64,000 nucleotides of DNA from CAVDHB01 sp963608705 (GCA_963608705.1 CAVDHB010000023.1:1-64000), one strand, 5' to 3'; positions 34,927-45,014 are shown, counted from the first letter of the stretch. Translations and numbers: made by a program. Notes: generated by a model from the sequence alone, not told the origin.

Positions 34927-35907
34927 TTAATGAAAACAATAGCCTTCCTTTACAGAGAATCCTCTCAGGAAATCAGCCACCTTCATCCGTTTCTTGCCAG
35001 CCTGCTGCAATTCCAACAACTCCAAATAGCCGTCCTTCACAGCTACCCGCAGCCGGTCTTTTCCTTCCACACAAAGGGTGCCGATGGGCTCTTTGGAGAT
35101 ACCCGGACATTTGGCGGATTTGAATATCTTGAATGTCACATCCTTTCCTTCATCGTCCGTCAGCACCGTCCACGCACCCGGATAAGGAGAAAGCCCTCGA
35201 ATGAAATCATACAGTTGTTTCACGCCTTTTCCTTCCCAGTCTATGCGGCAAGTATCCTTGAATATCTTCGGAGCCGGATGCAGCTCCCCTTTCACTTCCA
35301 AGCTGCTTTGCGGAATGGCTTCCACCGTACCCTCAAGCAATCTGTCCACAGTCTCCAGCACTAAATCGCCCCCAAGGTTCATCAAGCGGTCGTACACCTG
35401 CTCCACATTATCCTCCTCATAGATCGGCACCTTGACCTGCTGTATGATTTTACCCGTATCTATCTCGTGGTCGAGAAAGAAAGTGGTGATTCCCGTCTCG
35501 GTCTCGCCATTTATCACCGCCCAGTTAATAGGAGCCGCTCCCCTGTACTGAGGCAACAAAGAAGCATGAAGATTAAATGTACCCAAACGAGGCATATTCC
35601 ACACCACCTCCGGCAACATTCTGAAAGCCACCACGATTTGTAAATCAGCGTGCAGGCTTTTCAATTCAGTCAGAAAAGCCTCATCCCGCAACTTGACAGG
35701 CTGTAACACCCGCAGTCCCTTCTCCACGGCATACCGTTTGACGGGACTCGGCTGCAACACACTCTCATGTCGTCCCACAGGCTTGTCGGGCGTGGTGATA
35801 ACGCCTACCACATTATATCCTCCCTCCACTAAACGGCGAAGACTCTCCACCGCAAACTCGGGAGTTCCCATATATACGATTCTCAGTTCTTTCTTGTCCA
35901 TAGTCAT
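34927..35907 (-). CDS. fmt: methionyl-tRNA formyltransferase
   Basis: A 326-residue enzyme that formylates initiator Met-tRNA using 10-formyltetrahydrofolate. The N-terminal catalytic domain has RIVYMGTPEFAV and the folate-binding FNLHASLLPQYRGAAPINWA; the Asp/His active site region is DHEIDTG. The C-terminal OB-like domain (about 215-320) completes the protein. ATG 35907 overlaps the TGA of the ClC gene; an internal ATG at 35901 is an alternative start. Confidence 0.97.
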   Translation of the reverse strand: MTMDKKELRIVYMGTPEFAVESLRRLVEGGYNVVGVITTPDKPVGRHESVLQPSPVKRYAVEKGLRVLQPVKLRDEAFLTELKSLHADLQIVVAFRMLPEVVWNMPRLGTFNLHASLLPQYRGAAPINWAVINGETETGITTFFLDHEIDTGKIIQQVKVPIYEEDNVEQVYDRLMNLGGDLVLETVDRLLEGTVEAIPQSSLEVKGELHPAPKIFKDTCRIDWEGKGVKQLYDFIRGLSPYPGAWTVLTDDEGKDVTFKIFKSAKCPGISKEPIGTLCVEGKDRLRVAVKDGYLELLELQQAGKKRMKVADFLRGFSVKEGYCFH

Positions 35908-37709
35908 TCCTCTGAAAAGTCAATTAACACTTTACGATACAGATTAAACACGTGTGCCTTGGTCACAAAGCCCACAAACTTATCCTCGTTGTCGGTCACG
36001 GGTAGCAAATTCGTCCCCGTCTTGTCAAATACAGACATCACAATGTCCATAGAATCCTTCGTGCTCAAACAAGCAGGAGGAGATTTCATCAGTCCTCTCG
36101 CACGAAAACGATGGTAAAGCTCAATACGGAACATCAAGTTACGTATATCATCCAAGGTAATGATGCCCAACAGCTTGCCCATTCCGTCCACCACGGCGAA
36201 CGTGCTGTGATGGGACTTGGAAATAATCCGTGTCAAATCACCCAACTCAGTTTCCGGCAATACCTTGTCGTATGTCTTATCTATCACGTCGCCCAAGTTC
36301 ATCAGCGTCAAGATAGAGTGGTCTTTATGGTGTGTCAAGAGTTCTCCCTTCTTGGCCAGACGCATGGCGTAAATACTATGCGGCTCAAACAGGATTATCG
36401 TCAGATACGCACTGCAAGACACAATCAGCAAGGGGACGAACAACGAATAACCACCCGTCAGTTCAGCAATAAGAAACACCCCCGTAAGCGGTGCGTGCAT
36501 CACGGCGCTCATCACACCGGCCATACCCAGAAGCGCATAGTTCTTCTCAGGAATAAACAGCAGATTGGAAGCGTATTGATTCCAAATATGCGCAAAGACA
36601 AAGCCGCTGATACATCCTACGAACAAACTGGGGGCGAACGTACCACCGCAACCTCCGCCTCCGTTCGTGGCGGAAGTAGCGAATACCTTCGTCAGTAACA
36701 CCAAGACAAGATAAAGCACCAACAGATTATTGTGTCCGTAGAACAGAGACTGACTCAACACTGCGTCCCATTGCTCCGAGTTTTCTCCGTTGAGAAGAAT
36801 ATGTATCACATGATACCCCTCTCCGAACAAAGAAGGCAGCAAATAAATAAGCAAGCTCAATACGGAAGCACCTATAAGGAACTTTACATAGGGATGCGAC
36901 GCAAACTTCCTGAACACATTCTCGAAGGCATTCATCGCACGCGTAAAATACAGAGCCACCAGTCCACAGAACACTCCTAACAAAATAGAAGTGGGCACAC
37001 GGTCTATCGTGAAGGGGCTTTCCAAATGGAAAGCGAACATCGGCTCCATCCCAAAAAGAATGTAGGAGAAACAAGCCGCTGTAATGCTGGAAACCAGCAA
37101 AGGCAACAAGGCGGTCATAGTCATGTCAAGCAACAGCACCTCCAACACGAAGACAAGCCCGGTGATGGGAGCTTTAAAGATGGCAGATATAGCACCTGCC
37201 GCACCACATCCCACCATCAGCATCATCATCCGATGGTCCAACTTGAAGACTCGTCCTAAATTAGAGCCAATAGCCGACCCTGTAAGCACAATAGGCGACT
37301 CGGCTCCCACACTACCGCCAAAGCCGATAGTGATGGCACAGGCAATCACGCTCGACCACATGTTATGCGGACGTATACGTGCCTGCTTGCGGGAAATGGC
37401 ATACAAGATTTTAGTGATACCATGCCCGATGTCGTCCCTCACCACCTTGCGGATGAACAAGCTGGAAAGAAGAATGCCTATCGCCGGATAAATCAGGAAC
37501 ATCATGTTGGAAGCCGTCGCGTCGAAACGGTCCAACAGCAGATATTCAATCCACGAGATGAGCTGTTTCAGCACCATAGCGGCTACCGCCGTACACACTC
37601 CTATCAAGAAGCTCAACAAGAGAAGCAACTGTTTCTGGCTGATGTGCTTCTCCCGCCACGACACCATCCGTTCCAAAAGGGATGGCGTTGTATTTACCGC
37701 CACATCCAT
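35904..37709 (-). CDS. ClC-family chloride channel/transporter with CBS pair
   Basis: A 601-residue membrane protein. The transmembrane ClC domain (about 20-430) has GGSVGAESPIVLTG, the GxxGxE-type selectivity motif, and GGGCGGTFAPSLFVG, the GxFxP motif. Two C-terminal CBS domains (about 455-600) probably sense nucleotides. It may work as a channel or as a proton-coupled antiporter; the sequence does not decide. It overlaps fmt by four bases and follows tsaC by 11 bp. Confidence 0.93.
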   Translation of the reverse strand: MDVAVNTTPSLLERMVSWREKHISQKQLLLLLSFLIGVCTAVAAMVLKQLISWIEYLLLDRFDATASNMMFLIYPAIGILLSSLFIRKVVRDDIGHGITKILYAISRKQARIRPHNMWSSVIACAITIGFGGSVGAESPIVLTGSAIGSNLGRVFKLDHRMMMLMVGCGAAGAISAIFKAPITGLVFVLEVLLLDMTMTALLPLLVSSITAACFSYILFGMEPMFAFHLESPFTIDRVPTSILLGVFCGLVALYFTRAMNAFENVFRKFASHPYVKFLIGASVLSLLIYLLPSLFGEGYHVIHILLNGENSEQWDAVLSQSLFYGHNNLLVLYLVLVLLTKVFATSATNGGGGCGGTFAPSLFVGCISGFVFAHIWNQYASNLLFIPEKNYALLGMAGVMSAVMHAPLTGVFLIAELTGGYSLFVPLLIVSCSAYLTIILFEPHSIYAMRLAKKGELLTHHKDHSILTLMNLGDVIDKTYDKVLPETELGDLTRIISKSHHSTFAVVDGMGKLLGIITLDDIRNLMFRIELYHRFRARGLMKSPPACLSTKDSMDIVMSVFDKTGTNLLPVTDNEDKFVGFVTKAHVFNLYRKVLIDFSEE

Positions 37710-37720
37710 AGACTAATGCT

Positions 37721-38293
37721 TTATTTACGTATGATTTTCACCCGTCCGTCAGCCCACAGACGCACAATGCTCGAAGGCTTCGGATGTGTTTTCTCTTTTT
37801 GCCGGAACTTCACCACGTAATCCACCGCATTCTTTATCTCCTCACTCACTTCTCCAAAGTTGGCGGCAGAAGGTTCTCCGCTGATGTTAGCAGAAGTGGA
37901 GGTAATCGGTTTCTGGAAACGATAGCACAACTCTCGTGAGAAATCCTCCTTTGTGACCCTGATTCCCACACTTCCGTCTTCCGCAAGCAAATCGGCAGCC
38001 AAACCTTGCGCCCCGTCAAAAATGATGGTCAAAGGCTTGTCCGCCACATCCATCATGTCCCACGCCACCGAAGGCACGTCACGCACATACCTCGCAATGC
38101 GGTCAGGGTTGTCCACCAACGTCAGCAGCGCCTTGCTGTCAGCACGGTGTTTTATCTCATACACTTTCTTGACGGCCTCGGCATTGGTGGCATCACAGCC
38201 TATCCCCCATACGGTGTCTGTGGGATACAGTATCACGCCCCCAGCCTTTAATACCGCCAGACATTGTTTAATATCCTCTTCAAATGCTTTCAT
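37721..38293 (-). CDS. tsaC: L-threonylcarbamoyladenylate synthase
   Basis: A 190-residue YrdC/Sua5-fold protein that makes threonylcarbamoyl-AMP for the universal t6A37 tRNA modification. Motifs seen are GGVILYPTDTVWGIGCDA, IKHRADSKALLTLV and PITSTSANISGEPSA. The ATG at 38293 is the start; the upstream in-frame codon is TTG. It begins 2 bp after the prfC stop. The lack of a Sua5 C-terminal domain marks it as the short TsaC type. Confidence 0.93.
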   Translation of the reverse strand: MKAFEEDIKQCLAVLKAGGVILYPTDTVWGIGCDATNAEAVKKVYEIKHRADSKALLTLVDNPDRIARYVRDVPSVAWDMMDVADKPLTIIFDGAQGLAADLLAEDGSVGIRVTKEDFSRELCYRFQKPITSTSANISGEPSAANFGEVSEEIKNAVDYVVKFRQKEKTHPKPSSIVRLWADGRVKIIRK

Positions 38294-38295
38294 TG

Positions 38296-39861
38296 TCAAA
38301 ACTCACTTGTAAAATGGAACTTGATATGATCGAAGTCCTGCTCGGCCATACGCAACACATAGCCACTGTCCGCCAAAAAGACATCCCGACCTTCCTGGTC
38401 TTTGGCCATATATTGGAATTTCCTGCGTTTAAAATCCTCCAACTGAGCCTCGTCCGTACTCTCAATCCAGCAAGCCTTGTACAGACTGACTGGCTCCCAC
38501 CGGCATTTCGCATTATACTCATGCTCCAGACGGTACTGGATAACCTCGAACTGCAACTGCCCCACCGTACCGATAATCTTACGGTTGTTGAACTGATTGA
38601 CAAAGAGCTGAGCCACACCCTCGTCCATCAACTGGTTCACCCCCTTGGCAAACTGTTTCGCCTTCATGGGGTCTTCATTCTCTATGTACTTGAACAACAG
38701 CGGTGAGAAGCTGGGTAATCCTCTGAAATGCAACTTCTCTCCTTCGGTCAAGGTATCGCCTATCTTGAAGATTCCGTTATCAGGCAATCCCACAATATCA
38801 CCAGGATAAGCCTCGTCTATGGTACTCTTCCGTTGCGCCATGAACTGCGTGGGTGAAGAGAAGCGGACAGACTTGTCCAGTCTTACATGATAATAAGGAG
38901 TGTTGCGTGTGAACTTTCCCGAACAGATTTTGCAGAAGGCGATACAAGAACGGTGATTCGGGTCGATATTCGCCGTAATCTTAAAGATGAAGCCTGTGAA
39001 CTTGGGTTCCTCGGGCTTTACCATACGTTCTTCCGCCTTCGTCGGACGAGGACTGGGCGCAATCTCCACGAAACAGTTCAACAGTTCCTGCACACCGAAG
39101 TTGTTTAACGCTGAGCCAAAGAACACGGGCGCCACTTGCGCATTAAGGTAAGAGTCCCGCTCAAAAGCAGGATATACCCCATCCACCAACTCCAAGTCAT
39201 CCCGGAGCTTCCGTGCGTCAGTCTCTCCCACATATTCCTCCAGCTGGTTTCCTTGAATATCCACTTCCACCTTTTCCGTCACCTTCTGTTTATCCGGCTG
39301 GAAAAGATTCAATTGCTGTTCGTAGATATTATACACGCCCTTAAAGTGAAAGCCTTGATTAATCGGCCAACTCAACGGACGCACTTTAATATGCAGCTCA
39401 CTCTCTATCTCATCGAGCAAGTCGAAAGGATCTCTTCCCTCCCGGTCCATCTTGTTGATGAAGACAATCACAGGCGTATTACGCATGCGACACACTTCCA
39501 TCAACTTACGTGTCTGCGCCTCCACACCTTTCGCTCCGTCAATGACAATGATGGCACTGTCTACTGCGGTCAGCGTACGATAGGTGTCCTCCGCAAAGTC
39601 CTGGTGTCCAGGAGTGTCAAGGATATTCACCTTATACCCCTCATAGTCAAACTCCATCACAGAAGTAGACACAGAGATACCACGTTGCTTCTCAATGTCC
39701 ATCCAGTCGCTGGTAGCCGTCTTGCGAATCTTATTGTTCTTCACGGCACCCGCCACTTGTATCTGTCCACCGAACAACAGGAACTTCTCCGTCAAGGTTG
39801 TCTTACCCGCATCCGGGTGGGATATAATCGCAAATGTCCTTCTTCTATCTATCTCGTTCAT
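38296..39861 (-). CDS. prfC: peptide chain release factor 3
   Basis: A 521-residue translational GTPase that recycles RF1/RF2 from the ribosome. G motifs are in order: SHPDAGKTTLTEK (G1), RGISVSTS (G2), DTPGHQDF (G3) and NKMD (G4). Domain II and the RF3 C-terminal domain follow to normal length. It lies 21 bp after the DUF4924 gene within the long operon. Confidence 0.97.
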   Translation of the reverse strand: MNEIDRRRTFAIISHPDAGKTTLTEKFLLFGGQIQVAGAVKNNKIRKTATSDWMDIEKQRGISVSTSVMEFDYEGYKVNILDTPGHQDFAEDTYRTLTAVDSAIIVIDGAKGVEAQTRKLMEVCRMRNTPVIVFINKMDREGRDPFDLLDEIESELHIKVRPLSWPINQGFHFKGVYNIYEQQLNLFQPDKQKVTEKVEVDIQGNQLEEYVGETDARKLRDDLELVDGVYPAFERDSYLNAQVAPVFFGSALNNFGVQELLNCFVEIAPSPRPTKAEERMVKPEEPKFTGFIFKITANIDPNHRSCIAFCKICSGKFTRNTPYYHVRLDKSVRFSSPTQFMAQRKSTIDEAYPGDIVGLPDNGIFKIGDTLTEGEKLHFRGLPSFSPLLFKYIENEDPMKAKQFAKGVNQLMDEGVAQLFVNQFNNRKIIGTVGQLQFEVIQYRLEHEYNAKCRWEPVSLYKACWIESTDEAQLEDFKRRKFQYMAKDQEGRDVFLADSGYVLRMAEQDFDHIKFHFTSEF

Positions 39862-39882
39862 ATTTCTTTGTTTTCGATTTAT

Positions 39883-40425
39883 TCAGAATTCCAGTTCTCC
39901 CGCCTTGTCTTTCTTGTAATAGTCAGAGAGCATATTCAGAAATGAGGAAATTTCCTTCACGGCTTGCTCCGTCTCTTTCGAGATTTCCTTCTTTTGCATT
40001 TTCAATACCGTCACGCCATATATAATGTCAAAGCAGTTCTCCAATTCGGGAATATCCTTCTTGTCTCCCTTTGCCCGGATTTCCGCAATGAAAGGCAGAA
40101 TCTTGAAATATGCCGCATTGTAGAATGGATAATGTGAGGAGGAAAGCAACTGGAGATGCAAATCGGTCAACAACGAGATGATTCCTTTGTTTATTTGCAA
40201 ATGCCCTTTCTCTGTGACCCCTTCCCTGCGCATCATGTCCACCAAATCGGCGTACCATTGCTCTACTTCCTCCTTTTGTTCAGGAGGAATCCGAAAAAGA
40301 GGAAGATAATTACGGCGCAACGTATCCATGTCACATCCGTTGGCGCGGATAACGTCTTCCACCTGCCACATATAGAGCAAGTAGCCCATTATACTTTTCT
40401 GTCTTAGTTTCTCTGCTATCAGCAT
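39883..40425 (-). CDS. DUF4924-family protein
   Basis: A 180-residue, largely alpha-helical cytoplasmic protein (MLIAEKLRQKSIMGYLLYMW at the start, helical segments throughout, charged C-terminus). It matches a Bacteroidetes-specific family named DUF4924; no function is known. The ATG at 40425 is used; the in-frame codon upstream is TTG. It begins 2 bp after the stop of the LysE-type exporter. Confidence 0.8.
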   Translation of the reverse strand: MLIAEKLRQKSIMGYLLYMWQVEDVIRANGCDMDTLRRNYLPLFRIPPEQKEEVEQWYADLVDMMRREGVTEKGHLQINKGIISLLTDLHLQLLSSSHYPFYNAAYFKILPFIAEIRAKGDKKDIPELENCFDIIYGVTVLKMQKKEISKETEQAVKEISSFLNMLSDYYKKDKAGELEF

Positions 40426-40427
40426 AT

Positions 40428-41108
40428 TCAAAGATGGAAAATATTCAATAATATGTCCTTAAGTGTCCACACAAGTCCTATCACACTGGCCGCCATCACC
40501 ACGATGCCAATCACATGGTTCAACACCACGATTTTCTGAATGCTGAACGTCGTGCGGATTTTATCCACCGCATAGGTCAAGCCAAACCACCACAGCAAAG
40601 CGCCCACCACGATAAACAAGTACCCCACACACTGCATCAAAAGATAATTCGGTACAGAGTCGGGAATGACAAAGGTGAAGCGGGCGAAAAGAGCGATAAT
40701 AAGGAAGATTATCAGCGGATTAGAGGCCGTAACCAAAAAGGCTGTGATGAAATTATGCACATACGTTCCCTTGCTCTGCGAAGCAGGACGCTGCTCTTTG
40801 GAAGGATTGCCCCTATACACATATACTCCGAAGATGAAGAGCAGCGCACTGCCCACCATCTTCAAATAAAACATATTCTGTGGCCGTTCGATAATATCCA
40901 CCACGTAGGACATTCCATATCCCGTGATGAGCGCATACATCAAGTCGCTCAACGCCGCACCTAATCCCGTGGCGAATCCGAACCAACGCCCCTTGTTCAA
41001 GGTACGTTGGATACACAACACCCCCACAGGTCCCATCGGCGCAGAAAGGATGACACCAATGATAATGCCCTTTATGATAATGTCTACAAAACTTTCAGCC
41101 CACCACAT
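40428..41108 (-). CDS. LysE-family amino-acid/metabolite exporter
   Basis: A 226-residue inner-membrane protein with about six helices and the LysE-family N-terminal motif SAPMGPVGVLCIQRTL. It probably exports an amino acid or related compound; the substrate is unknown. The ATG at 41108 lies only about 6 bp downstream of a CTTTG -7-like element, so the mRNA leader would be very short. It is the first gene of the eleven-gene minus-strand run ending at the Fur-family gene. Confidence 0.85.
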   Translation of the reverse strand: MWWAESFVDIIIKGIIIGVILSAPMGPVGVLCIQRTLNKGRWFGFATGLGAALSDLMYALITGYGMSYVVDIIERPQNMFYLKMVGSALLFIFGVYVYRGNPSKEQRPASQSKGTYVHNFITAFLVTASNPLIIFLIIALFARFTFVIPDSVPNYLLMQCVGYLFIVVGALLWWFGLTYAVDKIRTTFSIQKIVVLNHVIGIVVMAASVIGLVWTLKDILLNIFHL

Positions 41109-41181
41109 ATAGTGCAAAGTTCTTTCTTTTTTGGCAATCCATGAAGACGGACACCACTTTTTACATATCTTTTAACTACAA

Positions 41182-42666
41182 TCAGAGCTTTACCTTTTCC
41201 TTGACAGGCTTGGACTCATTTCCCACACGGTCCACCGCTGTTACCACATATCGGTATTTCGTCTTGCCATTCTCGTAAGGCAAACGAATGAACGGATTGT
41301 TCACGACCGCTATGAGATGATTGCCGTCATACACCCGCTTTTCTCCTTTATTAAAGCGGTATACAGCATAACGGACAGCCCTGTCCATTTCCGTCTTCGC
41401 ACGAGGTGCCGTCCAACACAGGGAAAGCCCCGCATTCGTCCAGACCTTTTTCAGCTTTTTCACCTTTTTGGGAGCCTTGCTGTCTATCCACGGCATCAAC
41501 GGTTGCAAAGAGGGATGCGTGTAGTACACATCCCGCAACACGGTGGCATAGTTGCCAATGTTATCCACTACTTCACTGGCCGGCCAAAAACAACTACCCT
41601 GCGCAAAGGTGCGTTGCAAGTTCATCTTGGCCAACACTTGACTGACCTTGGGATTGTTCAAATCGGGTTTGGACACAGAGCGCACCACATCCTGTCCTAT
41701 ATACAAAGGACGGTTAGTAGACTTCTTCGCCCACCAACGCACCAAGGTGTCATAATCCGCCACTGGATGCCCTATTTCCCAGTAAACCTGAGGAATAAGG
41801 TAGTCCACCCAACCTTCCCGCTGCCATTTCAAGGCATCGGCATAAAGGCCGCTGTAGTTTTCCAGTCCGTTCGTATCGCTGCCTTCCGGGTCATTCTTCT
41901 TGTTCCGGTAGATGCCGAATGGAGAAATGCCAAACTTCACCCAAGGCTTTGTCTGACGAATCAGCTCACAGAGTTCCTTTACCAGCAGATTCACATTGTT
42001 TCTCCGCCAGTCTCCCCTGTCCGTAATACCATTATTATAACGGGCAAAGGTCACATCATCGGGTATGGGCTGTCCGGCCACCGGATAAGGATAGAAATAG
42101 TCATCCATGTGAATACCGTCCACATCATAATGCGTCAGAATGTCCTTTACCACAAGCTCTATATACTGACGGTTCTCCGGGATGCCCGGGTCAAAATAGA
42201 GCTGATTGTCATAAGTGAAGAACCGTTCAGGATGTTTGAAATAAGGACTGTTCACCGCCAGTTCCGTAGTGTTCTTCGTCTTGGCCCTGTACGGGTTTAT
42301 CCATGCGTGCAGCTCCATTCCCCGCTTGTGGCATTCGTTTATCATAAACTGCAAAGGATCCCAATAGGGAGAAGGAGGCGTTCCCTGCTTTCCCGTAAGG
42401 AACTGGCTCCACGGTTCATAATGGGAACGATACAACGCGTCAGCGGCTGGACGCACCTGAAACAAAATGGCATTCACGCCACACTGCTGCAACTTGTCAA
42501 GCTGATAGCTGAGCAACGATTGCATCTTTTGTGTACCCAGCCCGATGAACTGTCCGTTCACACACTGAATCCACGCTCCCCGGAACTCTCTCTTAGGCGA
42601 ACGTTGCGCCCACACTCCCGTAAACAGGAGAGAGAGACATAACAGCAGGCACAGTCTTTTCATCAT
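41182..42666 (-). CDS. family 10-like glycosyl hydrolase (GHL10/DUF187, DigH-like)
   Basis: A 494-residue exported protein with signal peptide (MKRLCLLLCLSLLFTGVWA). The GHL10 TIM-barrel domain spans about 28-360, with REFRGAWIQ, FQVRPAADALY, VDGIHMDDYFYPY and DYLIPQVYWE. A C-terminal fibronectin III-like domain occupies about 400-494. By analogy with DigH it may act on peptidoglycan glycan strands, but other substrates are possible. Its ATG overlaps the stop of the DPP IV gene, so the two are coupled. Confidence 0.85.
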   Translation of the reverse strand: MMKRLCLLLCLSLLFTGVWAQRSPKREFRGAWIQCVNGQFIGLGTQKMQSLLSYQLDKLQQCGVNAILFQVRPAADALYRSHYEPWSQFLTGKQGTPPSPYWDPLQFMINECHKRGMELHAWINPYRAKTKNTTELAVNSPYFKHPERFFTYDNQLYFDPGIPENRQYIELVVKDILTHYDVDGIHMDDYFYPYPVAGQPIPDDVTFARYNNGITDRGDWRRNNVNLLVKELCELIRQTKPWVKFGISPFGIYRNKKNDPEGSDTNGLENYSGLYADALKWQREGWVDYLIPQVYWEIGHPVADYDTLVRWWAKKSTNRPLYIGQDVVRSVSKPDLNNPKVSQVLAKMNLQRTFAQGSCFWPASEVVDNIGNYATVLRDVYYTHPSLQPLMPWIDSKAPKKVKKLKKVWTNAGLSLCWTAPRAKTEMDRAVRYAVYRFNKGEKRVYDGNHLIAVVNNPFIRLPYENGKTKYRYVVTAVDRVGNESKPVKEKVKL

Positions 42667-44870
42667 TTCAGATTATGAATGAAGAATTCCGAAATACGAG
42701 TATAGAGGTGATTGCGTGTGTTACCCCCGAATATACCATGATTCCGGTTCGTGTACACCTGCATCTCAAACTGCACTCCGGCCTGCACCAACGCCTCAGC
42801 GTATTCCGCCGTATTGCGGAAATGCACATTGTCATCGGCCATGCCATGACAAATCAGCAACTTGCCGTGCAACTGGGGTATCCGGCTGAACGCATTGTCA
42901 TTGTATCCCTCCGCATTCTCCTTCGGGGTACGCATATAACGCTCCGTATACACCGTATCATAGAAACGATAGCTTGTGGGAGGCGCCACTGCCACTCCGG
43001 CCTTGAACACAGGACGGCCTTCGCTCATGGACATCAGCGTGTTAAATCCGCCGTAGCTCCATCCCCATATTCCGATATTGTTTTTATCCACGTATGGAAG
43101 AGTGCCTAAGTAAAGAGCCGTCTCCACCTGATCTTTGGACTCTTTCTGTCCCAGATGCAGATAGGTGCATTTCTCAAAAGCCACACCACGACCACCTGTA
43201 CCACGACCATCCACACAGACGGCTATAAAGCCCTGTTGCGCAAGGTAGTTTTCAAACAAAGCACCACCCATACTGCCGATGCCCCATCCGTCAAAGACCT
43301 GCTGGTTTCCAGGGCCACTGTACTGGAACATCACCACCGGGTATTTCTTAGAAGGATTAAAGTCCGCCGGCTTCACCATCCATCCGTTCAGCTCCACTCC
43401 TTCTGAGGTTTTGAACTTGAAGAACTCTTTCTTGCCCAAACCGACAGAAGCCAGTTTCTGTTTCAAAGCCGCATTGTCTTCCAAGACCTTGACCGTCTTA
43501 CCCTCACCTGTCTTCAACGAAGTAACAGGAGGAGTGTCTATATTAGAATAGGTATGGATGAAATAATTGTAATCATCGCTGAACAGGGCGGAGTTTTGTC
43601 CTTCGCCCGAAGTCAGACGGGTTTTCTTCCCGCTAAGCGTGATTTTGTACACATTCGTGTGAAGCGGACTTCCCTCGTTGCTGGCATAATAGAAAGAATT
43701 GTTTTTCTCATTCCATCCATAGAAAGTCGTCACGTCGTAATCGCCCGCAGTCACCTTCTTCAACAAAGTACCATTCAACGAATACCAATAAAGATGCTTG
43801 CGTCCGTCCCTTTCACTGATATAAGCGAAGTTCTCGGGATATATCTTAAAGCTGTTGTAAGCGTCCGTGTTCACATACTTGTCCTCATTGTCCCGCAACA
43901 CTTGCTGGCACACCGTGGAACGGGTGTTGCCCATGTACACATCAAACCGGTCTTGATGACGGTTCAATGTCATAATCATCAATTTGTCCGGCACCTTGGT
44001 GAACTGGATGCGAGGTATATACCCATCCTCGTCCAAAGGCACGTTCATCTTACGGGTCACATGGCTCTTGATGTCGTAGGTGAGTACGGACACCTTGGAA
44101 TTATCTTCTCCAGCCACGGGATACTTGTATGTATAACTGCCCGGATATTCCGCATACTGCGACAATTCGGGATTAGAGCCTTTATAAAGCGGGAAAGAGA
44201 ACTCCTTCACCTTTGACTCGTCGAACCGAATCCACGCCAACATCTGATTGTCCGCACTGAAGTCGAACGCCGTGTTATACTCAAACTCCTCCTCGTTCAC
44301 CCAGTCTGGCAAACCGTTTATCACCTCATTCCGTTTTCCGTCTTTTGTAACCTGGCTCTCGGCGTTGTTGAAAAGCAGTTTCACCAGAAACAAATTGTTG
44401 TCTCTCACGAAAGCCACCATGTTTCCATCCGGGGAGAACTTAGGACATTGCTGAGGCCCTCCGTCCGACAAACGATCCATCACCTTGTTGCCAATACGGT
44501 AGATATAGTACACGCCCGTAGCTGAACGACGGTAAATAGGCTTGTGTTCTGTCTCGACAAGCATCTTCCTCCCATCAGGAGAGATGATATAATTATCAAT
44601 CCGCTTCACATTCGTCTCTCTTATATTGTCCAGGTCGAACAACACACGCAATTGCTTGCCGTCCTTGAAAGAGCATTCCACGACTTTTCTTCCATCGGCA
44701 CTCATCTTTGTATAAGTGTCTCCCCCTTTGAGCGGACGGATACCCGTGACATATTTCGGAGCATACACCCCGCTGGTAAGATCTTTCAACTGCAAACGCT
44801 CACCTGCCACCACAGACGTAGCTGAAAAGCAAGCGAGACAACATAAAAAGAAATCAGTTATTTTTCTCAT
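42663..44870 (-). CDS. dipeptidyl-peptidase IV (S9 family)
   Basis: A 735-residue exported serine peptidase. After the signal peptide (about 1-23) comes the DPP IV beta-propeller (about 60-480), containing DWVNEEEFEY, with the glutamates that hold the substrate N-terminus. The alpha/beta-hydrolase domain has GWSYGG (Ser605), Asp near 679 (GMADDNV) and His near 711 (NRNHG). It should release X-Pro dipeptides in the periplasm. The size matches the Porphyromonas and Bacteroides enzymes. A perfect -7 element lies at 44909-44916. Confidence 0.93.
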   Translation of the reverse strand: MRKITDFFLCCLACFSATSVVAGERLQLKDLTSGVYAPKYVTGIRPLKGGDTYTKMSADGRKVVECSFKDGKQLRVLFDLDNIRETNVKRIDNYIISPDGRKMLVETEHKPIYRRSATGVYYIYRIGNKVMDRLSDGGPQQCPKFSPDGNMVAFVRDNNLFLVKLLFNNAESQVTKDGKRNEVINGLPDWVNEEEFEYNTAFDFSADNQMLAWIRFDESKVKEFSFPLYKGSNPELSQYAEYPGSYTYKYPVAGEDNSKVSVLTYDIKSHVTRKMNVPLDEDGYIPRIQFTKVPDKLMIMTLNRHQDRFDVYMGNTRSTVCQQVLRDNEDKYVNTDAYNSFKIYPENFAYISERDGRKHLYWYSLNGTLLKKVTAGDYDVTTFYGWNEKNNSFYYASNEGSPLHTNVYKITLSGKKTRLTSGEGQNSALFSDDYNYFIHTYSNIDTPPVTSLKTGEGKTVKVLEDNAALKQKLASVGLGKKEFFKFKTSEGVELNGWMVKPADFNPSKKYPVVMFQYSGPGNQQVFDGWGIGSMGGALFENYLAQQGFIAVCVDGRGTGGRGVAFEKCTYLHLGQKESKDQVETALYLGTLPYVDKNNIGIWGWSYGGFNTLMSMSEGRPVFKAGVAVAPPTSYRFYDTVYTERYMRTPKENAEGYNDNAFSRIPQLHGKLLICHGMADDNVHFRNTAEYAEALVQAGVQFEMQVYTNRNHGIFGGNTRNHLYTRISEFFIHNLK

Positions 44871-44908
44871 CTTTATTCTGTATATGTGATTATACTCTCA
44901 ATTCAGCG

Positions 44909-44916
44909 CAAAGTTA
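44909..44916 (-). promoter_or_regulatory. -7 element of the DPP IV/GHL10 operon
   Basis: TAACTTTG on the minus strand, about 39 bp before the DPP IV ATG. No clear -33 element. Confidence 0.55.
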
Positions 44917-44980
44917 CGCTTTTATTTTCAGAATAGGCATACATCCAGTAAGATTCTTCCTCAGACGCCTTTGTGAAAAC

Positions 44981-45010
44981 AAAAAGAGACGCACCTTGTA
45001 AGTACGTCTC
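44981..45010 (-). terminator. terminator of the tRNA-Gln transcript
   Basis: On the minus strand GAGACG and CGTCTC pair around a 13-nt loop and are followed by five T (44981-44985). It lies directly downstream of the tRNA gene. Confidence 0.6.
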
Positions 45011-45014
45011 CTTG

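Noticed and set aside
41317..42642. 441-codon open frame antisense to the GHL10 gene
   Set aside because: Same reason: the opposite strand holds a full GHL10 protein.
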